Assembly (NCBI GenBank): GCA_965223775.1
Contig: OZ245021.1
Coordinates: forward strand, 5,332,001-5,396,000
Source of the DNA: JAJDXW01 sp965223775
GTDB taxonomy: Bacteria > Pseudomonadota > Gammaproteobacteria > HK1
Direction of reading: 5' to 3'
DNA: 64,000 nucleotides
Part shown: piece by piece, positions 8,743 through 17,261 of the stretch
How positions within the stretch are numbered: position 1 is the stretch's first letter
How the letters are laid out: the number at the start of each line of letters is the position of its first letter
Translations under genes and position numbers: made by a program
The notes under the pieces: model-generated
Database searches by the model: none
Told to the model about the DNA's origin: nothing
Seen by the model: the letters and a program-made list of their open reading frames with translations, nothing else

Positions 8743-9267
8743 TCACCGCGGGCGGTCCGAGAGCGCGCGGACAATATCCTGCACGACCCTCCGGAAGCCT
8801 CGCCGGCCGGTCTCGACGACGAGGTTGGAGACCTCCCGGTACAGGGGTTCTCTCACCTTGAGCAGTTCGTCGATGCGCGCGCGCGGATCTTCTGCGTACA
8901 GCATCGGCCGGCTGTGATCGCGCGAAGTACGCTGATACAGAAGCTCCGCCGACGCATGGAGGTAGATGACGAGACCGTTCGAGGTCAGCGCCCTCCGGTT
9001 CTCGGGGTCGACGACCACGCCGCCTCCCGTCGCCAGTACGATGCCTTGCTTCCCGGTCAGTTCGCGCAGCACCGCGGCTTCCCGGCGGCGGAAGCCTTCC
9101 TCCCCCTCGAGATCGAAGATGTACGGAATGTCCACCCCGGTACGCTCTTCGAGCTCCCGATCGCAGTCGAAGAATTCCTTGCCGAGATCGGCCGCGAGCT
9201 GCTTTCCGACCGTGGTCTTTCCGGACCCCATGAAGCCGACCAGGAAGATGTTCGAATGCACGCTCAT
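8743..9267 (-). CDS. aroK: Shikimate kinase
   Basis: A 174-residue P-loop kinase that phosphorylates shikimate. The Walker A motif LVGFMGSGKTTVGKQLA is at residues 9-25. The shikimate-binding FFDCDRELEERTGVDI and the GGGVVVDPENR loop with the lid arginine (YQRTSRDHSRPML) are all present. It is the first gene of the aroK-aroB pair and is divergent from the PBP1A gene 107 bases away. In many gammaproteobacteria pilMNOPQ lies between these genes; here it is absent. Confidence 0.97.
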   Translation of the reverse strand: MSVHSNIFLVGFMGSGKTTVGKQLAADLGKEFFDCDRELEERTGVDIPYIFDLEGEEGFRRREAAVLRELTGKQGIVLATGGGVVVDPENRRALTSNGLVIYLHASAELLYQRTSRDHSRPMLYAEDPRARIDELLKVREPLYREVSNLVVETGRRGFRRVVQDIVRALSDRPR

Positions 9268-9374
9268 CTCTTGATGATGCTTGGACGAGGCGCCACCGGC
9301 AAGTGGCGGGGCAGGGTTCTGCGAAGATTGCGGGTTTCCCCCATAATGACCTCCCCGGGCAGCGGGGTCGCCGG

Positions 9375-11765
9375 ATGCGCCGCGTTCTATTCGTCCTGTC
9401 TCTCACCGCCGGTACGGGGCTCGTCGCCATCCTCGCCGCCGCCCTCGTCATCTGGGTCCAATTCGTTCCCCAGCTTCCGTCCGCCGAGTCGCTGCGCGAC
9501 GTTCCGCTCCAGGTGCCCCTGCGGGTGTACGCCCGCGACGAGCGGCTGATCGCGGAGTTCGGGGAGATGCGCCGCCGCCCGCTCCCCCTCGCGGCCATAC
9601 CGGAGGCGCTCCGGGTGGCGATCGTGGCAACCGAGGACGAGCACTTCCACCGGCACCCCGGGGTCGACTGGCGGGGGATCGTCCGCGCCGTGGTGCACCT
9701 CGTGCGCACCCGGCAGAAGGGGCCCGGGGGAAGCACGATCACGATGCAGGTGGCGCGCAACTTCTTCCTCGGCAGGGAGAAGACCTACTTCCGCAAGCTC
9801 AACGAGATCCTGCTGGCCTTGAGGATCGAGCGCGAGCTGTCGAAGGACGAGATCCTCGAGCTCTACCTCAACAAGATATTCCTCGGCCACCGCGCCTACG
9901 GGGTCGCCGCGGCCGCCGACGTGTACTACGGCAAGAAGCTCGACGAGCTCGACCTGCCGCAGTTGGCGATGATCGCCGGGCTCCCCCAGCGACCCTCCGA
10001 GTTCAACCCGATCACGAACCCGAAGCGGGCGACCGCCCGCCGCAACCACGTGCTGCGCCGGTTGTTCGAGGTCGGCTACCTCGACGAGGCGAAATTGCGC
10101 GCCGCCTCCCGGGCGCCGACCACCGCCTCCCGGCACGCCCCGGCGGCCGAGACCGAGGCCCCCTACGTGGCGGAGATGGTCCGCCGGGAGGTCGAGAAGG
10201 AGTTCGGGGCGTCCGCCTACACCCGCTCCTACGGCGTTTTTTCGACGATCGACAGCCGCCTCCAGGCGGCGGCGGTACGCGCCCTGCGCGAGTCTCTCCT
10301 GGAGTACGACCGGCGCCATGGCTACCGCGGGCCGGAAGATCGACACGATCTCGACGGGCCGCCGGACCCGGCCGGCATCGAAACGCTGCTGCGCGACGTT
10401 CCGACCGTGGGCGGGCTCCTTCCCGCCCTGGTCACCCGAACCGGCGCGAAGGAAGCGACCGTGCACGTTCGCGGCGAAGGCGAGGTCGTCCTGCCCTTCG
10501 AGGGCATCGAATGGGCGCGGCCATACGTGAACGTGGACCGACGGGGGCCCGCACCGGAGAAGGCGTCGGATGTGCTCGCCCCGGGAGACCGCATCCGGGT
10601 GCTCCGGACCGGGGAGCGGTGGGAGCTCGCCCAGGTTCCGGAGGTACAGGGCGCACTCGTCGCCATGGACCCCGAGGACGGGGCCATCCTTGCAATGACC
10701 GGCGGCTTCGACTTCGTCCGCAGCAAGTTCAACCGCGGAACCCAGGCCCGCCGCCAGCCCGGGTCCAGCTTCAAGCCCTTCATCTACGCGTCGGCGCTGG
10801 CGCGGGGCTTCACCGCCGCGAGCCTCATCAACGACGCCCCGGTGGTGTTCGACGACCCCGCCCTCGAAGCCGAGTGGCGGCCCGAGAACTACAGCGGCAA
10901 GTTCTTCGGGCCGACCCGGCTGCGAGAGGCGCTCGTGAAGTCGCGCAACCTGGTCTCGATCCGGCTGCTGCGCGAGGTCGGAGTGGACTTCGCCCTCGAC
11001 TACGTCGAGCGCTTCGGCTTCGATCGGGAGAAGTTGCCGCGCAGTCTCTCCCTCGCCCTCGGGAGCGGCGAGATCACGCCGCTGGAGTCCGCCACCGCCT
11101 ACTCGGTGCTCGCCAACGGCGGGTTCGCGGTACACCCCTGGTTCGTCGACCGGATCGAGGACCGGCGCCGGGAGACGGTGCTCGCCGCGGCGCCGGCGCG
11201 CGTGTGCCGGGAATGTCGAGACGGAACGGTGGAGAAGGACGGAGCCGCGGTGGCTCCCCGGACGGTGCCGGCCGGCGACATCTGGATCCTGCAGTCCATC
11301 CTGCGCGAGGTCATCCGTCGCGGCACCGGCCGCAAGGCGCTCGCGCTCGAGCGCACCGACCTCGGCGGGAAGACCGGCACCACCAACAACCAGCATGACG
11401 CGTGGTTCTGCGGCTTGGTGCCGAGCCTGGTGGCCGTCGCCTGGGTGGGATTCGACGACTACAAGACCCTCGGGCGGAACGAGGTCGGGGGCCGGGCCGC
11501 CCTTCCCATGTGGATCCGGTTCATGCGTACCGCGCTGGCCGGCGTGCCGGAACGGATCCCCCCTCCCCCCGAGGGCCTGGTCAAGGTTCGGATCAATTCC
11601 GACACCGGACGGCTCGCCGATGCCTCCGACCCGGACGCGCTGTTCGAGACGTTCCGCGCGGCCAGTCTGCCGACCCTTCCCGCGGGGCGCGCGGCCGGAA
11701 CGAAGGCGGGAGCCTCGTCATCGGACAACAGCCGCGCGTCCGGCACGACCCAGCAGCTCTTCTAG
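9375..11765 (+). CDS. mrcA: Penicillin-binding protein 1A (bifunctional peptidoglycan synthase)
   Basis: A 796-residue class A PBP. The start at 9375 (MRRVLFVLSLTAGTG) gives a short cytoplasmic tail and one membrane anchor at about 5-28. The glycosyltransferase domain carries the catalytic glutamate in ATEDEHFHRHPGVDW (about 87), then GGSTITMQVARN and LELYLNKIFLG. An OB-like insert separates it from the transpeptidase domain, with SSFK at about 464-467, SRN (KSRNLVSIRLL) and KTG (GGKTGTTNNQ, about 667). It polymerises and crosslinks peptidoglycan in the periplasm. Its TAG stop lies in a CTAG. It is divergent from aroK, as in many gammaproteobacteria. Confidence 0.97.
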   Translation: MRRVLFVLSLTAGTGLVAILAAALVIWVQFVPQLPSAESLRDVPLQVPLRVYARDERLIAEFGEMRRRPLPLAAIPEALRVAIVATEDEHFHRHPGVDWRGIVRAVVHLVRTRQKGPGGSTITMQVARNFFLGREKTYFRKLNEILLALRIERELSKDEILELYLNKIFLGHRAYGVAAAADVYYGKKLDELDLPQLAMIAGLPQRPSEFNPITNPKRATARRNHVLRRLFEVGYLDEAKLRAASRAPTTASRHAPAAETEAPYVAEMVRREVEKEFGASAYTRSYGVFSTIDSRLQAAAVRALRESLLEYDRRHGYRGPEDRHDLDGPPDPAGIETLLRDVPTVGGLLPALVTRTGAKEATVHVRGEGEVVLPFEGIEWARPYVNVDRRGPAPEKASDVLAPGDRIRVLRTGERWELAQVPEVQGALVAMDPEDGAILAMTGGFDFVRSKFNRGTQARRQPGSSFKPFIYASALARGFTAASLINDAPVVFDDPALEAEWRPENYSGKFFGPTRLREALVKSRNLVSIRLLREVGVDFALDYVERFGFDREKLPRSLSLALGSGEITPLESATAYSVLANGGFAVHPWFVDRIEDRRRETVLAAAPARVCRECRDGTVEKDGAAVAPRTVPAGDIWILQSILREVIRRGTGRKALALERTDLGGKTGTTNNQHDAWFCGLVPSLVAVAWVGFDDYKTLGRNEVGGRAALPMWIRFMRTALAGVPERIPPPPEGLVKVRINSDTGRLADASDPDALFETFRAASLPTLPAGRAAGTKAGASSSDNSRASGTTQQLF

Positions 11766-12058
11766 ATGTGGATTGTTTGAATTCTTGTAGTACCAAGCCA
11801 GAGGTCAGTGGTCTTTCCCGCCGCGGAAACTATCGACCGCGCCATGTTTGGAGCAATTACCCAAAGGATGATCCCAACGAGCAACGGACCTGCAATTCCG
11901 GCAACCAACCCTGCGCCATAACTGTGCGAGAAAACCGAGACAACCTCCCCGGAAACAAAATCGCGGCCTTCATGCAAGACGCGGGCTAGCCCGCAAATCT
12001 CACCAGCTTCCTGCTGCGGACGCCGATCCATGCGCTGTGACAGGCCGTACTCCCTCAA
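11762..12058 (-). CDS. Possible small membrane protein; N-terminal third encoded by a dispersed repeat
   Basis: A 98-codon frame from TTG at 12058 (or ATG at 12031). The C-terminal 70 residues contain one strong hydrophobic stretch, GLVAGIAGPLLVGIILWVIA, followed by ARSIVSAAGKTTDLWLG. The first 25 codons come from repeat A, so the original start has probably been replaced. The DNA under the unique part (11766-11985) is clearly poorer in G+C than its surroundings, suggesting transfer. The frame's stop overlaps the PBP1A stop on the other strand. It may be a remnant; no function is assigned. Confidence 0.3.
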   Translation of the reverse strand: MREYGLSQRMDRRPQQEAGEICGLARVLHEGRDFVSGEVVSVFSHSYGAGLVAGIAGPLLVGIILWVIAPNMARSIVSAAGKTTDLWLGTTRIQTIHI

Positions 12059-12193
12059 GCCGCTTCGACAGCGCGAACGCGCTAGTGTCGGCTACGCCTT
12101 TGCCAGCGCGTACGCGCTCTTTCGGTCCGTGCGGCCTGTCACAGCGCCGTCTCGCCGCCCTCGCGACGAAAGCTGGGTAGATTTCCGGGCTAG
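11986..12193. repeat. Dispersed nested-palindrome element, copy A (208 bp)
   Basis: Begins CTAGCCCGCAAATCTCACC and ends with the near reverse complement, finishing in CTAG. Inside lies a perfect 16-bp stem, GCGCTGTGACAGGCCG (from 12032) with CGGCCTGTCACAGCGC (to 12147). Within that are two short hairpins of the AGCGCG-NACGCGCT type. Copy C at 33971 is the same length in reverse orientation. The element lies between PBP1A and the Calx-beta gene. No ORF of transposase type is inside. Confidence 0.85.
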
Positions 12194-12450
12194 AGCACGA
12201 GCAACAACGCTGCGCCGCAGTGCGCCCAGCCTGAGCTGCATGGTACATGGCTTGACCTGACTACGTGCAAGGCTCATTCAGTGAGCCAGTCGGGTTCGTG
12301 CGGCACCGCATACTCCGGGAATGCACTATTCGTCGGCCCCGGCCGGGGGCCAGCGTGTCGTCCCCCGGGCGTCCGAGGCAACGGCGTTCCATGTTCGCGC
12401 CGCTTCGCGCTGAACGCACGTCCAGGAACTCCGAATATATTTTAGAATAA

Positions 12451-12488
12451 TTATCATAGCAAGATACCATTTTATTATCTTATGATAA
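12451..12488. promoter_or_regulatory. AT-rich inverted repeat upstream of the Calx-beta protein gene
   Basis: Within an AT-rich patch (about 12430-12518) that contrasts sharply with the surrounding DNA, TTATCATAGCAAGATA (12451-12466) faces TATCTTATGATAA (12476-12488). The arms pair apart from a two-base bulge. The patch directly precedes the gene at 12519, whose AGGA ribosome site is at 12508. It probably contains the promoter and may be an operator or an incoming-DNA junction. Confidence 0.4.
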
Positions 12489-12518
12489 ATTGGATTGATG
12501 ATTCGTTAGGACGGCTTC

Positions 12519-14303
12519 ATGATCAACGAGACAAAAGGCGGAATCGGCCCATATGTTGGGTTCCGACAGAACGCGAACGCCATATATGGTGGCCTGTGCC
12601 TCCATGCTACTCGGAAGCCTTCGAGGATGCATGACATCCCGCGCCGCCTCCGCGGCGCCCCGCTCTTCGGACCGCGAATCCGGTTGAACGCGCTGCCGGA
12701 GCCGCCCCCGATGCCACTCCTTGCCCGCGGATTCCGCGACCGGCGCCTCGTCGTCCTCGCCGCCGTTCTGTCTGTGGTTCTGTCCTGCGCCGGTGCACCA
12801 CCGGTACACGCTCAGACCGAGGAGCGCACGACATGGACCGGGAATCCGGGCGACGGGACCGTGGAGGTGACGGATGCTTCGGAGAGCGGATCGACGTGCA
12901 ATGGAGATGCGGACCATTCGCCGCTCCGTCTGGAAATCGTGCCGGGCGGGCGCGTCAGCTATTGCTTCAGACTGAGCCATGAAGCGCTCACCGACGACTG
13001 GTGGGTCAGGATCCACGCCGACGGCAGCGTGCGCGGTGCCGTTAGCGAAGAGGGATACAAGGGGCTTAGCTGGGTCCCGTCACTCGGTAGACGGGTCGAC
13101 CAAGCCGACTCAAAACAATGGAAACACGTCTCGATCGCCGCTGAAGAAAGCGCCGTGGCAGGCACCGAGGTCACGTTCGACCACGAAGTATGGGAGGACG
13201 ACACCTTTTGCCCCATACACCGCGTGGGCACGGTGACGGTCAGGGTCGTCGCTCCACCGCCGGGCCCGGAGCTTCGCATCGATGACGTAACAGTAAACGA
13301 GAGCGCGGGGAGCGCCGAGTTCACCGTGCGCCTGAACGCCGCCCAAACCCAAACGGTGTATGCGTCGTATGCAACCTCCGACGATTCCGCCACGGCGAAC
13401 CGCGACTACCGGAGTGCGAACGGGACGGTAATCATCCAAGCCGGGGAAACGTCCGCGCCAATTTCGGTGACGGTGCTCGATGACGACGACGTTGAGAGCA
13501 ATGAGCAGTTCACGGTAAACCTGAGCAACGCCGGCGACGCGACAATTGCGGACGGCACGGGCGTGGGCACGATCATCGACGACGACCGCGTCAACCCGCC
13601 ACCGCCTCCGCCACCTCCACCGCCTCCGCCGCCGGATTTGCCCGACCTCACAATCGACGACGTCTCGGTCGCCGAGGATGCGGGCAATGCGGAGTTCACC
13701 GTGACCGCGGACACGACGAGCACCATCGACATCACCGTGGTCTACGCGACCGCCGACGATTCCGCCACCGCCGGCGACGACTACACGAGCACCAGCGGCA
13801 CCCTGACCCTGACCGCCGGCCAGAGGACCGCGACCGTCGAGGTGACGGTGACCGACGACAGCGACGAGGAGCAGGACGAGACGTTCAAGGTGCGCCTCAC
13901 CAATCCGGCCGGCGCCACCATCGAGGACGACGAGGGCGTCGGCACCATCCACGACGACGACGGCGACGATCGTCGCCCGCGGCCGCCGAGGGGTCCGACC
14001 CTCAGTATCGACGACGTCACGGTCGCCGAGGATGCGGGCAATGCGGAGTTCACCGTGACCGCGGACACGACGAGCACCATCGACATCACCGTGGTCTACG
14101 GGATCCCGATCCGGGGCGGTGCCGCGACCGGGACCCCCTGGGCCGGGGTATCGCTGTCCGAGCACCGGCGGGCCCTGCGGCTCGGCTACCGTGTCCGAAT
14201 CGGCGAGTCCGTGACGGTGGGGGTGGACCAGACGTTCCGGAATGACACTTCCGGCGACGACACCGCGCACTACGCGATCATGGCCCGGCTCTACATACGA
14301 TGA
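12519..14303 (+). CDS. Calx-beta repeat surface protein joined to an autotransporter-like C-terminus
   Basis: 594 residues from 12519 (AGGA seven bases upstream). A Sec signal (MPLLARGFRDRRLVVLAAVL, ending VHAQ) begins only at residue 65, so a start at 12711 is an alternative. A cysteine-containing region follows, then a Calx-beta domain (LRIDDVTVNESAGSAEFTV), a run of 13 prolines, a second Calx-beta domain, and a third one cut short after DITVVYG. That junction leads into GYRVRIGESVTVGVDQTFRN and ends ARLYIR, which resembles the last strands of an outer-membrane beta-barrel. Most of the expected barrel is missing. 81 bp are identical between domains two and three. It is either a deletion derivative or an assembly collapse. 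Confidence 0.7.
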   Translation: MINETKGGIGPYVGFRQNANAIYGGLCLHATRKPSRMHDIPRRLRGAPLFGPRIRLNALPEPPPMPLLARGFRDRRLVVLAAVLSVVLSCAGAPPVHAQTEERTTWTGNPGDGTVEVTDASESGSTCNGDADHSPLRLEIVPGGRVSYCFRLSHEALTDDWWVRIHADGSVRGAVSEEGYKGLSWVPSLGRRVDQADSKQWKHVSIAAEESAVAGTEVTFDHEVWEDDTFCPIHRVGTVTVRVVAPPPGPELRIDDVTVNESAGSAEFTVRLNAAQTQTVYASYATSDDSATANRDYRSANGTVIIQAGETSAPISVTVLDDDDVESNEQFTVNLSNAGDATIADGTGVGTIIDDDRVNPPPPPPPPPPPPPDLPDLTIDDVSVAEDAGNAEFTVTADTTSTIDITVVYATADDSATAGDDYTSTSGTLTLTAGQRTATVEVTVTDDSDEEQDETFKVRLTNPAGATIEDDEGVGTIHDDDGDDRRPRPPRGPTLSIDDVTVAEDAGNAEFTVTADTTSTIDITVVYGIPIRGGAATGTPWAGVSLSEHRRALRLGYRVRIGESVTVGVDQTFRNDTSGDDTAHYAIMARLYIR

Positions 14304-14371
14304 CGGCGGCCCGCCGGGCCGTGCGCTGACGACCGGCCGGCCGGACCGCAACGACGAACCGGGCATCGTGT

Positions 14372-14545
14372 CGCCAGCGCGACAACACCGCGCAATATCG
14401 CGAGGCCCTCTGCCGACTCGAGCGCGACGGCTGGACGTTCGGCTGCGCCTGCTCCCGGCGCGAGGCGGGTCCCGGCCCCTACCCCGGCACATGCCGCGAC
14501 GGAACGCCACGCCCGGCGCGTTCCATCCGGCACGACCCGGTTTGA
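14372..14545 (+). pseudogene. gluQ: Remnant of glutamyl-Q tRNA(Asp) synthetase
   Basis: An open stretch of 57 codons without a start reads YREALCRLERDGWTFGCACS, then RREAGPGPYPGTCRDGTPRP, then stops. The C-x-C ... Y-P-G-T-C arrangement matches the zinc-binding segment of GluQ, which glutamylates queuosine in tRNA-Asp. The N-terminal nucleotide-binding motif and the rest of the catalytic domain are absent on both sides, so this is a gene fragment. It lies beside another broken gene, suggesting a decay or rearrangement site. Confidence 0.6.
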
Positions 14546-14624
14546 GGATGCGCAAGCGCCCGTGCTACCGTCGCCTCCGATGCGCCCGCGGTGACGCTCG
14601 CGCCCTGTTTCGGAGGACTCGCCG

Positions 14625-14947
14625 ATGAGCGAATCCGTACTTGCCCGGGTCCCCGGCGAATATCCCGATTCCGACGGCCAGCCGATGGCTGAGAACGACT
14701 GGCAGCTCCACCCCATGATCGATGCGATTGCGGCCCTCGACGTGTACTTCCGGCACCGCCCGGACGTGTACGTCTCGGGAGACCTGCTGATCACTACGAG
14801 GAAGGCAATCCGGGGGCGCGGGTGGCGCCGGACATGTTCGTCGTTCTCGGAGCGGCGAAACACAGGCGGATGACATTCAGGCGGTGGGAAGCGGTGCGAG
14901 CGGAGAGACCCGTGACGAGAATCCATCTCGCTACCATCCGCGCTTGA
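14625..14947 (+). pseudogene. Uma2-family (DUF820) protein, frameshifted and truncated
   Basis: The first 57 codons read MSESVLARVPGEYPDSDGQP and reach the Uma2-type VYVSGDLLI. The frame is then lost at about 14793, and the family sequence resumes in another frame as YEEGNPGARVAPDMFVVLGA ending TRIHLATIRA and a stop. A single-base deletion in an expected ATC-TAC-TAC explains it. Uma2 proteins are PD-(D/E)XK-like and abundant in cyanobacteria and transferred regions. The product would also lack the C-terminal half even without the frameshift. A GGAGG precedes the ATG. Confidence 0.75.
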
Positions 14948-14974
14948 CTCACGGCCTTTAGAGACCGGCCGGCC

Positions 14975-17179
14975 GTGGCGCGCGTTCTCCGAGTCGCGGT
15001 GCCGGGCCCGCTCCGCCACTGGTTCGAGTACCTGCCGCCCCCTGAAGAATCCGGCGCCGGTCCGCTGCAACCCGGCATGCGGGTGAAGGTCCCGTTCGGC
15101 AGCTCGGTGCGCACCGGAGTGGTTCTCGAAGCCGCGGGGGAGTCCGAGATCGAAGCCGGGCGGCTTCGCCGGATCGCGGAGCGGCTCGACGACGAGCCGT
15201 CGATCCCGCCTCCTCTTCTGCGCATGCTGGTCTGGGCCGCGGAGTACTATCACCATCCGATCGGCGAGGTGGTCCGGACCGCCCTCCCGGCGGGCCTGCG
15301 CCGGGCCCGCCCGGCGGCTCCCGCGGCGCGGGCCTGGCGCCTCACCGGAACGGCCGCCGGAAGCTGCGCTCTTGCCCGCGCCCCCCGGCAGGCGGCGGTG
15401 GTCGCCGCTCTCGAGGAAGCGGCCCGGACAGGCGGCGAGCCTTGCCTCGCCGAGACGCAGCTTCGCTCGATTCCGAGCTGGCGTCCCGCCGTGCGGGCAC
15501 TCGCAAGGAAGGGTTGGGTAGAGCCGCTGGCGGCATCCCCGCCCCCGGCCGGAGCCGTGTCGAAGCTTGCCACCCCGAACGAGTCGCAGGCGCGGGCCGT
15601 CGACGCCATCGCATCCGCGGCCGGCTCTTTCCGCGCCTTTCTCCTCGACGGGGTGACGGGAAGCGGCAAGACCGAGGTCTACCTCTTCGCGATCGACCGC
15701 CTCGTCCGATCCGGCGCCGACCAGGCGCTCGTCCTCGTTCCGGAGATCGGGCTCACCCCGCAGCTCGTCGCACGGTTCCGCGAAGCCCTCCCCGTCCCGA
15801 TATCCGTCATCCACTCGGGGATGCCCGCCGGCGAGCGGACGAGAAGCTGGGAGGCGGCGCGCACCGGGGCGAGCCGCGTCGTCATCGGGACCCGTTCGGC
15901 CGTCTTCACCCCCCTTTGCCGGCCGGCCCTCATCGTCGTCGACGAGGAGCACGACCCGTCCTACAAGCAGCAGGACGGATTCCGGTACTCCGCCCGCGAT
16001 CTCGCCCTCATGCGCGGCTCCATCGAGGGCGTCCCCGTGGTGCTCGGTTCCGCGACCCCCTCCCTCGAGACCATCCACCTCTGCGCCGCCGGCCGGTGCC
16101 GGCGGCTGCGGCTCGCGGAGCGCGCCGGCGGGGCCCGGATGCCGCGGATCGTGCTCCACGACGTACGTCGCCAGCCCCTTGCGGCCGGGCTCTCCGAACG
16201 GCTGATCGAGGCCATCGACGAACGGCTGCGGCGCCGCGAGCAGACGCTCCTGTTCGTCAATCGCCGCGGGTTCGCGCCGGTGGTGCTGTGCCATGACTGC
16301 GGCGAGGCGATCGAGTGCCGCCACTGCGACTCACGGCTCGTCCTGCACCGGGCCGACCGCCGCCTGCGCTGCCACCACTGCGGGGCCGAACAGGGCATCC
16401 CCGCGCGCTGCGCCGCATGCGGGTCCCCCGATCTGGTCTCCGTCGGCAGCGGAACCCAGCGCCTTGCCGAAGGGCTCTCGGAGCGCTTCCCGTCCGCCCG
16501 GGTGCTGCGCGTCGACCGGGACTCCACGCGGCGCCGGGGCGAGCTCGACCGGATGGTGCGAGCGGCCCGCGACGGATCGGCGGACATCCTGGTCGGGACC
16601 CAGATGCTCGCAAAGGGACACGATTTCCCTCGGGTGACCCTGGTCGGGGTCGTGGACGCGGACGCAGGCCTTCTCAGCCCGGACTTTCGCGCCCCGGAGC
16701 GGGTGGCCCAGCTCGTCACCCAGGTCGCGGGACGGGCCGGCCGGGGAACGCTCGCGGGGGAGGTGATCGTGCAGACCCGCCGGCCCCGCCACCCGCTCCT
16801 CACCGCCCTCGCCCGCGAGGGCTATCCCGCTTTCGCCGCCGAGGCCCTGGCGGAGCGGGACGAGATCCGGCTGCCTCCCTTCGCGCGCCTCGTTCTGCTG
16901 CGCGCCGAGGCATCGGCGCGGGCCGCGAGCACCGGGTTCCTCGCGACCGCACGGGAGCTTGCCGGTGGATTGCATCGCCCCGGGGTGGACGTGATGGGTC
17001 CGGTGCCCTCGCCCATGGAGCGACAGGGCGGACGGTACCGGGCGCAGCTCCTGTTGCGATCGACGTCACGGACGAACCTCCAGGCGTTCCTGCAGCCCTG
17101 GGTGGAGCGGCTCGCCGGGATCCGGACCCCGCGCGGGCTTCGCTGGTCGCTCGACGTCGACCCCATCGAGCTCGGATGA
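14975..17179 (+). CDS. priA: Primosomal replication-restart helicase PriA
   Basis: A 734-residue SF2 helicase from a GTG start. The N-terminal DNA-binding domain (about 1-190) is followed by Walker A DGVTGSGKTEVYLF (about 225), the DEEH box VVDEEHDPSYKQQ (about 321) and the zinc-binding insertion CHDCGEAIECRHCD ... RCHHCG ... CAACGS (about 440-490). The C-terminal helicase half contains GTQMLAKGHDFPRVTLVG and QVAGRAGRG. It reloads the replisome at stalled forks. It heads a priA-argS-SPOR run common in gammaproteobacteria. All expected motifs are intact. Confidence 0.97.
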   Translation: MARVLRVAVPGPLRHWFEYLPPPEESGAGPLQPGMRVKVPFGSSVRTGVVLEAAGESEIEAGRLRRIAERLDDEPSIPPPLLRMLVWAAEYYHHPIGEVVRTALPAGLRRARPAAPAARAWRLTGTAAGSCALARAPRQAAVVAALEEAARTGGEPCLAETQLRSIPSWRPAVRALARKGWVEPLAASPPPAGAVSKLATPNESQARAVDAIASAAGSFRAFLLDGVTGSGKTEVYLFAIDRLVRSGADQALVLVPEIGLTPQLVARFREALPVPISVIHSGMPAGERTRSWEAARTGASRVVIGTRSAVFTPLCRPALIVVDEEHDPSYKQQDGFRYSARDLALMRGSIEGVPVVLGSATPSLETIHLCAAGRCRRLRLAERAGGARMPRIVLHDVRRQPLAAGLSERLIEAIDERLRRREQTLLFVNRRGFAPVVLCHDCGEAIECRHCDSRLVLHRADRRLRCHHCGAEQGIPARCAACGSPDLVSVGSGTQRLAEGLSERFPSARVLRVDRDSTRRRGELDRMVRAARDGSADILVGTQMLAKGHDFPRVTLVGVVDADAGLLSPDFRAPERVAQLVTQVAGRAGRGTLAGEVIVQTRRPRHPLLTALAREGYPAFAAEALAERDEIRLPPFARLVLLRAEASARAASTGFLATARELAGGLHRPGVDVMGPVPSPMERQGGRYRAQLLLRSTSRTNLQAFLQPWVERLAGIRTPRGLRWSLDVDPIELG

Positions 17180-17261
17180 GCGCGGCGGCAAACGCACCCC
17201 AATCCGGCCGGAAGAAAGATGCGAGAATGATTTCCTGCCCGTCCCACGCCGGAACAAACCC

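Noticed and set aside
7216..9549. A 777-codon plus-strand reading frame
   Set aside because: It lies across DUF368, aroB, aroK and the start of PBP1A, all with clear motifs; no protein family is seen in the plus frame.
10236..10242. T-run as intrinsic terminator
   Set aside because: It is inside the PBP1A coding sequence without a preceding stem.
9387..11396. A 669-codon minus-strand frame
   Set aside because: Shadow of PBP1A, whose catalytic motifs are complete.
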